Source: Eubacteriales bacterium (GTDB taxonomy: Bacteria > Bacillota > Clostridia > JAQUNY01). From it: a stretch of DNA of 12,050 nt. The notes under the pieces were generated by a model. It was given only the letters and a program-made list of their open reading frames with translations. It searched no databases and was not told the origin of the DNA. The DNA lies in the NCBI GenBank assembly GCA_028717405.1, contig JAQUNY010000014.1, forward strand, positions 8,575 to 20,624, written 5' to 3'. The position numbers and the translations under genes were made by a program. The first letter of the stretch is position 1. Every line of letters starts with the position of its first letter. Below are positions 8,154 through 12,050 of the stretch, one piece after another.

Positions 8154-8201
8154 AAATAAGAACAATTATTAGAGGAAAACGTAAAATAATTGTTCTTATT
8201 T
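8154..8201. promoter_or_regulatory. Perfect 17-bp inverted repeat between the divergent promoters (candidate shared operator)
   Basis: The left arm AAATAAGAACAATTATT (8154-8170) and its exact reverse complement (8185-8201) flank a 14-nt centre. The element lies between the purF -35 box (8114-8119) and the pyrG -35 box (starting at 8222), upstream of both promoters. A two-site protein-binding element serving both directions fits this position. It is AT-rich and matches no operator I can name. Confidence 0.6.
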
Positions 8202-8217
8202 GAAATTACAACAAGAA

Positions 8218-8233
8218 GCGATTGCATAATCGC
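8218..8233. promoter_or_regulatory. 16-bp dyad overlapping the pyrG -35 region
   Basis: GCGATT and AATCGC are perfect 6-bp arms around the centre GCAT. The dyad covers the proposed -35 box of pyrG (8222-8227), a position where a bound repressor would block RNA polymerase. No regulator is identified. Confidence 0.4.
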
Positions 8234-8251
8234 ATATAAATATGTTATTAT
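8222..8251 (+). promoter_or_regulatory. Probable pyrG promoter
   Basis: TTGCAT (8222-8227, three of six consensus bases), an 18-bp spacer and TATTAT (8246-8251, five of six) form a plausible sigma-A promoter. The start would be near 8258, giving a leader of about 75 nt to the pyrG ATG. The leader begins with a small possible stem, GGCA-GTAT-TGCC (8255-8266). The weak -35 box suits a promoter needing activation by an upstream site. Confidence 0.5.
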
Positions 8252-8333
8252 ACAGGCAGTATTGCCGGCAGAAAAGTCAGATAGTAACGATAGCGGCAGG
8301 CAGTGGAAGATAGTGACAGGAGGTCATCATCCT

Positions 8334-10181
8334 ATGAAAACCAAATACATCTTTATAACAGGAGGTGTTGTTTCGGGGCTCGGTAAGGGCATTACGGCGG
8401 CGTCTCTCGGCAGACTGCTTAAGGCCAGAGGGCTTCAGGTCACAATCCAGAAATTTGATCCTTACATAAATGTAGATCCCGGGACAATGAATCCTTTTCA
8501 GCACGGTGAAGTTTTCGTCACTGATGACGGAGCCGAAACTGATCTGGATCTGGGGCATTATGAAAGATTTATAGATGAGAGCATTGGGAAGGACAGCAGC
8601 GTTTCAACAGGGCAGGTATATGCCGAAGTCATTGCAAAGGAAAGAAGGGGAGATTACCTGGGCGGCACGGTACAGGTCATACCCCATATCACCGATGAGA
8701 TAAAGCACCGTATTTTCAAAGCTGCGGAAGCGGCGAAGGCCGACGTGATTATTTCGGAGATAGGCGGTACTGTGGGTGATATCGAAAGCCTGCCCTTTCT
8801 TGAAGCAATAAGGCAGGTGGCGTCTGATGTAAAACGCGAGAACACTTTATATATTCATGTGACACTTGTCCCGTATATGGGCAGGTCGGGAGAGCTGAAA
8901 AGCAAGCCAACTCAGCATAGTGTGAAGGAATTGAGGAGTATCGGAATCCAGCCTGATATAATCGTATGCAGGACGACAAAGAGGCTTTCCGATGATATCA
9001 GGGAGAAGATCGCGCTTTTCTGCAATGTGGATAAAGAAAGTGTGATACAGAATACAGACGCAGACATACTATATGAGGTACCGCTGATTTTGGAAAAAGA
9101 AGGCCTTGCTGAAATCGCGTGCAGAAAACTGGGGATTGACTGCGCAAGCCCTGATCTTGTGGAATGGCGCAGGATGGTTGAAAGACGAAAAAAATGCAAA
9201 TCATTTGTCAGGATAGCAATAGCGGGAAAATATATCAAGCTGCACGATGCATATTTAAGCATTGTCGAAGCGCTTGGACACGCAGGGATAGAAAATGATA
9301 CCGGGATCAGGGTGAAGTGGGTCGATTCCGGAAAGATCGGAGGTCTGAACGCTTCAGCATATGCTCCAGTATCTGCATTTGCATCATCATCAGGGGCAGC
9401 ATCATCAGGGGCAGCATCAGGGGCAGCATCATTAGGGGCATCATCAGCAGGCGCATCTGCGCTCATATACGCCCCCGCGTCCGTCTCCGGTTTAAGTTCG
9501 AGGGGCGGTAACAGCCTGTGTGGACAAGAGTTCGATGAGTGCGAAGCCGGCGGATGTTTATCCGATGTAGATGGAATACTTGTGCCGGGAGGATTTGGTG
9601 ACAGGGGCACAGAGGGCAAAATTTCGGCGGCTGTTTATGCCATGTACCATAAAGTGCCTTTCTTTGGGATATGTCTTGGTATGCAGATGGCGGTAACAGG
9701 GGTCATCCGAGGTATAGACGGAATGGAAAGAGCCCATAGCTCCGAATTTGATCCGGAAACCCCATATCCGGTCATAGACCTGATGCCCGAGCAACAAAAG
9801 ATAGCCGACAAGGGAGGAACAATGAGGCTCGGCCGCTATCCCTGCCTTCTTAAAGAGGGAACAAGGGCAATTGAGGCTTATGGAGAGAGCCTTATCTACG
9901 AAAGACACAGGCACAGATATGAATTCAACAATGACTATACCGATATTTTGTACAAAGCAGGTCTTATTGTATCAGGATCTTCACCCGACGGCAGTCTGGC
10001 GGAAATAGTTGAGGCGGAAAGCGGCAGACATCCCTGGTTCGTAGGTGTGCAATTTCATCCGGAGTTCAAATCAAGACCGACAAAAGCCCATCCGCTTTTC
10101 AGGGATTTTATAAAGGCGGCTATCCGGTACAAAGAAGATAAAGAAGATAAAGAAGATAAAGAAGATAAAAACCAGGCTTGA
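8334..10181 (+). CDS. pyrG: CTP synthase with an unusual Ala/Ser-rich interdomain insert
   Basis: Converts UTP, ATP and glutamine to CTP. The N-terminal synthetase domain has the P-loop SGLGKG (residues 14-19), DPYINVDPGTMNPFQHGE and ISEIGGTVGDIES. The C-terminal class I amidotransferase domain has LVPGGFGDRG, nucleophile Cys447 in FGICLGMQ, RHRYEFN, and His575 and Glu577 in FHPEF. Normal members are about 535-545 residues; this one is 615. The excess is mainly residues 340-408, an Ala/Ser/Gly-rich stretch between VKWVDSGKIGG and LSDVDGILVPGG, where a linker of about ten residues is usual. A Lys-Glu-Asp repeat tail follows residue 599. Both catalytic domains look intact, so the enzyme is probably active. 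ATG 8334 is preceded by AGGAGGT (8318-8324) and begins the family similarity; a longer in-frame start at 8190 lies upstream of the proposed promoter start. The gene is divergent from purF and has no clear terminator. Confidence 0.95.
   Translation: MKTKYIFITGGVVSGLGKGITAASLGRLLKARGLQVTIQKFDPYINVDPGTMNPFQHGEVFVTDDGAETDLDLGHYERFIDESIGKDSSVSTGQVYAEVIAKERRGDYLGGTVQVIPHITDEIKHRIFKAAEAAKADVIISEIGGTVGDIESLPFLEAIRQVASDVKRENTLYIHVTLVPYMGRSGELKSKPTQHSVKELRSIGIQPDIIVCRTTKRLSDDIREKIALFCNVDKESVIQNTDADILYEVPLILEKEGLAEIACRKLGIDCASPDLVEWRRMVERRKKCKSFVRIAIAGKYIKLHDAYLSIVEALGHAGIENDTGIRVKWVDSGKIGGLNASAYAPVSAFASSSGAASSGAASGAASLGASSAGASALIYAPASVSGLSSRGGNSLCGQEFDECEAGGCLSDVDGILVPGGFGDRGTEGKISAAVYAMYHKVPFFGICLGMQMAVTGVIRGIDGMERAHSSEFDPETPYPVIDLMPEQQKIADKGGTMRLGRYPCLLKEGTRAIEAYGESLIYERHRHRYEFNNDYTDILYKAGLIVSGSSPDGSLAEIVEAESGRHPWFVGVQFHPEFKSRPTKAHPLFRDFIKAAIRYKEDKEDKEDKEDKNQA
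9381..9450 (+). repeat. In-frame trinucleotide/15-bp repeat tract inside pyrG
   Basis: Variants of the unit TCATCAGGGGCAGCA are repeated about four to five times with loss of single triplets. The tract uses almost only TCA, GCA and GGG codons, giving Ser-Ser-Gly-Ala-Ala repeats. Every length change is a multiple of three, so the frame is kept. The narrow codon choice suggests slippage-driven expansion rather than selection on a fold. Confidence 0.85.
10131..10166 (+). repeat. Perfect 9-bp x 4 tandem repeat at the pyrG 3' end
   Basis: AAAGAAGAT occurs four times without a mismatch, encoding Lys-Glu-Asp repeats from residue 600 just before the stop. It follows the natural end of the amidotransferase domain (HPLFRDFIKAAIRY), so it is an added charged tail. 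Perfect identity suggests a recent or still active expansion. Confidence 0.92.
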
Positions 10182-10223
10182 AACCCTCAAATTTTTAATG
10201 ATTCGATTTATCTGTGATGTTGG

Positions 10224-10247
10224 CAGGACACAGAACCGTCCCCTGTC
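10224..10247. repeat. Possible REP-like element fragment
   Basis: The segment reads CAGGACACAGAACCGTCC followed by CCTGTC. From memory, near-identical GGACAGAACCGTCCC / GGGACGGTTCTGTCC words are dispersed in many bacterial genomes, some near REP-associated Y1 transposases. Here there is one copy with a weak imperfect stem (CAGG with CCTG) and no transposase nearby. It sits in the pyrG-icd gap. The family assignment rests on recall only. Confidence 0.4.
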
Positions 10248-10258
10248 TTACCCTTTAT

Positions 10259-10288
10259 TTGACGCATCAGCATATTCGATTGTATTAT
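10259..10288 (+). promoter_or_regulatory. Probable promoter of the isocitrate dehydrogenase-hydratase pair
   Basis: TTGACG (10259-10264, five of six consensus bases), an 18-bp spacer and TATTAT (10283-10288, five of six) form a good sigma-A promoter. Transcription should start near 10295, about 90 nt before the chosen start of the dehydrogenase. Together with the 205-bp gap, this suggests the pair can be expressed independently of pyrG. Nothing else convincing is seen in 10182-10386 apart from the REP-like fragment. Confidence 0.6.
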
Positions 10289-10386
10289 ATGTATGTGTAC
10301 TTTTTCTGAGTGAATCCGGAATAAAACGCAGAAGGTATAAATCAAAGAACAGGAAAGCGGGAAAGATGAAGCAGGAAAAATCAGAA

Positions 10387-11658
10387 ATGAAGAATTTTGA
10401 CAGGATAATAATGTGCAATCCTCTGGTTGAGATGGATGGGGATGAAATGACCAGGATCATCTGGGAGATGATAAAAAACATTCTCCTGGCCCCCTTTATT
10501 GAGCTGAGAACGGAATATTACGATCTGGGGATAAAGAAAAGAGACGAAACCAATGACGCCATAACTTCTGAGGCCGCACTTGCCATAAAAAAATATGGTG
10601 TGGGGGTCAAATGCGCTACCATTACCCCAAATGAAGACAGGCAGGAGGAATACGGTCTCAAACAGATTTGGAAAAGCCCGAACGGTACTATCAGGAGCAT
10701 ACTTGACGGAACTGTTTTCAGGACGCCGATCATCGTCAATAACCTTAAACCCTATGTGCCAACGTGGAAAAAGCCCATAACCATAGCAAGGCACGCTTTC
10801 GGCGACATATATAAGGATGTTGAGTTCCGGACTGAGGGGCCGGGCAGGGCGGAGCTGATTTTCAGCGAGGCTTCCGGCGAAATAACAAAGAGGCTCACCA
10901 TAAATGAATTCAGGGGCGGCGGCGTTGTGATGGGCATGTTCAACCTTGACGAGTCGATCAGGAGCTTTGCGAAAACGTGCTTCAGCTATGCGCTCGATTC
11001 AAAGCTCGATCTCTGGTTTTCAGCAAAAGACACCATTTCGAAGATATATGACCGCACCTTCAGAAACATTTTCCAGGAGGTGTATGAGCTTGAGTTTAAG
11101 GAAAAATTCAAGGCTGCCGGAATAGAGTATTTCTATTCGCTGATCGACGACCTGGTCCACAGGGTTATAAGGTCGGAGGGCGGCATGGTCTGGGCATGCA
11201 AAAATTATGACGGAGACGTGATGTCCGACCTTGTGGCGACCATTTTCGGGAGTTTGTCCATGATGACGTCGGTGCTTGTCTCACCCGAAGGATATTATGA
11301 GTATGAAGCGGCGCACGGCACGGTGCAGCGCCATTATTACAGGTACCTGAAAGGTGAGAAGACCTCGACCAATCCCATGGCTACGATATTTGCATGGACC
11401 GGGGCGCTGAAAAAACGCGGGGCGCTTGACGGCAACAGCCGGCTTGAGGATTTCGCTGAAAAGCTTGAAAAAGCTTCGCTTCAGACCATAGAGGATGGCG
11501 TGATCACCGGAGATCTGAATGAGCTTCTTACAACACCGGACAGGAAAGTCGTCAATACAGAAGAATTTTTGGGCGAAATAAGAAAGAGGCTTGAAGAATC
11601 ACTGGACGCGTGTGCAAACAGAATTTATACACCAGGCGGACCGGAAAAAATCATTTAG
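10387..11658 (+). CDS. icd: NADP-dependent isocitrate dehydrogenase (homodimeric, eukaryote-like type)
   Basis: Oxidatively decarboxylates isocitrate to 2-oxoglutarate, the carbon acceptor for glutamate synthesis. The 423-residue product matches the roughly 400-residue type that includes human IDH1, not the E. coli Icd type. Landmarks are NPLVEMDGDEMTRIIW (11-26), the substrate loop SPNGTIRSILDGTVFR, Arg135 in ARHAFGDIYK (IDH1 Arg132), metal ligands Asp277 and Asp281 in YDGDVMSD, and EAAHGTVQRHY, whose Arg-His pair recognises the NADP 2'-phosphate. ATG 10387 was chosen because it aligns with the family start; AGGA lies 10 bp upstream. ATG 10366 also has a possible ribosome site. The in-frame extension to 10198 lies largely upstream of the proposed promoter start and has no family similarity. 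The next gene begins 20 bp downstream, so the two are probably co-transcribed. Confidence 0.95.
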   Translation: MKNFDRIIMCNPLVEMDGDEMTRIIWEMIKNILLAPFIELRTEYYDLGIKKRDETNDAITSEAALAIKKYGVGVKCATITPNEDRQEEYGLKQIWKSPNGTIRSILDGTVFRTPIIVNNLKPYVPTWKKPITIARHAFGDIYKDVEFRTEGPGRAELIFSEASGEITKRLTINEFRGGGVVMGMFNLDESIRSFAKTCFSYALDSKLDLWFSAKDTISKIYDRTFRNIFQEVYELEFKEKFKAAGIEYFYSLIDDLVHRVIRSEGGMVWACKNYDGDVMSDLVATIFGSLSMMTSVLVSPEGYYEYEAAHGTVQRHYYRYLKGEKTSTNPMATIFAWTGALKKRGALDGNSRLEDFAEKLEKASLQTIEDGVITGDLNELLTTPDRKVVNTEEFLGEIRKRLEESLDACANRIYTPGGPEKII

Positions 11659-11678
11659 AGGGCAGGTAAAGCAACAGT

Positions 11679-12050
11679 ATGAGAGGAATAAAAATATACC
11701 GCGGCGGAGTGTTTCTGTCAGGCGGGAAAATCATAGAAGAAAACTCACCGGAAGCGGCTCCCCTACGCGTCGGCGTCCATGCCCGGGGCACAATGGCTTA
11801 TTCCATAATGCAGGCGCATAACACATCAGGAGACTGTGAAAACCTGAAGATCAGGTTTGACGCCCTTGCGTCACATGACATCACTTATGTGGGTATTGTT
11901 CAGACCGCGCGGGCAAGCGGGCTTGAAAAATTTTCTCTCCCTTATGTACTTACGAACTGCCACAACAGCCTTTGCGCAGTCGGCGGCACTATAAATGAAG
12001 ACGATCATGCATTCGGACTGACAAGCGCTCAAAAATACGGGGGGATCTAT
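11679..12050 (+). CDS. Aconitase-superfamily hydratase, YbhJ-like (3' partial)
   Basis: The first 124 codons are visible, to the last base of the window. Residues from about 37 onward (HARGTMAYSIMQAHNTSG, SHDITYVGIVQTARASG, YVLTNCHNSLCAVGG, TINEDDHAFGL) match, from memory, the start of the clostridial 'hydratase' proteins of the aconitase superfamily, about 750 residues long and related to E. coli YbhJ. Their substrate is not settled as far as I know. Directly following an isocitrate dehydrogenase, it is a good candidate for the citrate-to-isocitrate step; that is inference from context. The ATG at 11679 follows a GAGGGCAGG-like ribosome site (AGG at 11664-11666, 12 bp away). The Fe-S cysteines expected further on lie outside the window. 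Confidence 0.82.
   Translation, partial: MRGIKIYRGGVFLSGGKIIEENSPEAAPLRVGVHARGTMAYSIMQAHNTSGDCENLKIRFDALASHDITYVGIVQTARASGLEKFSLPYVLTNCHNSLCAVGGTINEDDHAFGLTSAQKYGGIY

Noticed and set aside
8154..8201. The long inverted repeat as an intrinsic terminator.
   Set aside because: No gene reads into it from either side, and the stem is AT-rich without a GC core; a regulatory site fits better.
8190..8333. 48-codon in-frame extension of pyrG.
   Set aside because: PyrG similarity begins exactly at 8334 with a strong AGGAGGT site, and the extension overlaps the proposed promoter.
9317..9511. Arg/Ile/Ser-repeat protein in another frame of pyrG.
   Set aside because: It is only the out-of-frame reading of the triplet repeat tract.
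10198..10386. 63-codon in-frame upstream extension of isocitrate dehydrogenase with a hydrophobic stretch.
   Set aside because: No family similarity. It overlaps a good promoter and lies largely upstream of its expected start, and a start aligned with homologues exists at 10387.

Overview
The window looks like chromosomal DNA of an anaerobic Clostridia-type Firmicute, or a relative sharing that gene set. The evidence is strong AGGAGG-type ribosome binding sites, sigma-A-like promoters, a split glutamate synthase with a stand-alone GXGXG subunit, an iron-sulfur PurF of the Bacillus type, and a clostridial aconitase-like hydratase next to an NADP isocitrate dehydrogenase. Base composition is intermediate. 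The organism assignment is inference. No RNA gene, CRISPR array, phage or insertion-sequence gene was seen.

Layout: (a) 1-2030, plus strand: the end of a glutamate synthase (GOGAT) cluster, a FAD/NAD(P) oxidoreductase cut by the left edge and then the GXGXG-domain subunit, overlapping by 13 bp. (b) 2031-2109: a short convergent gap made mostly of a degenerate 6-bp repeat. (c) 7990-2110, minus strand: a tight purF-carA-carB operon. (d) 7991-8333: a divergent control region with a near-consensus purF promoter, a terminator-like hairpin in the purF leader, a perfect 17+17 bp inverted repeat between the two promoters, and a dyad on the pyrG promoter. (e) 8334-10181, plus strand: pyrG, with a large Ala/Ser-rich insert and a Lys-Glu-Asp repeat tail. 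(f) 10182-10386: a gap with a possible REP-like fragment and a promoter. (g) 10387-12050: NADP isocitrate dehydrogenase followed 20 bp later by an aconitase-superfamily hydratase cut by the right edge.

The genes form a glutamine/glutamate and nucleotide unit. The aconitase-like protein and isocitrate dehydrogenase can supply 2-oxoglutarate. GOGAT turns 2-oxoglutarate plus glutamine into glutamate. PurF, CarAB and PyrG spend the glutamine amide on purines, carbamoyl phosphate (pyrimidines and arginine) and CTP. All are known enzymes; I see no undescribed machinery. The most unusual signal is that conserved enzymes here carry low-complexity or repeat-derived segments at domain joints and C-termini: the PyrG linker, the PyrG tail, the CarB middle domain and the CarA tail. 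A further simple repeat lies just after the GXGXG subunit gene. The divergent control region is the second point of interest.
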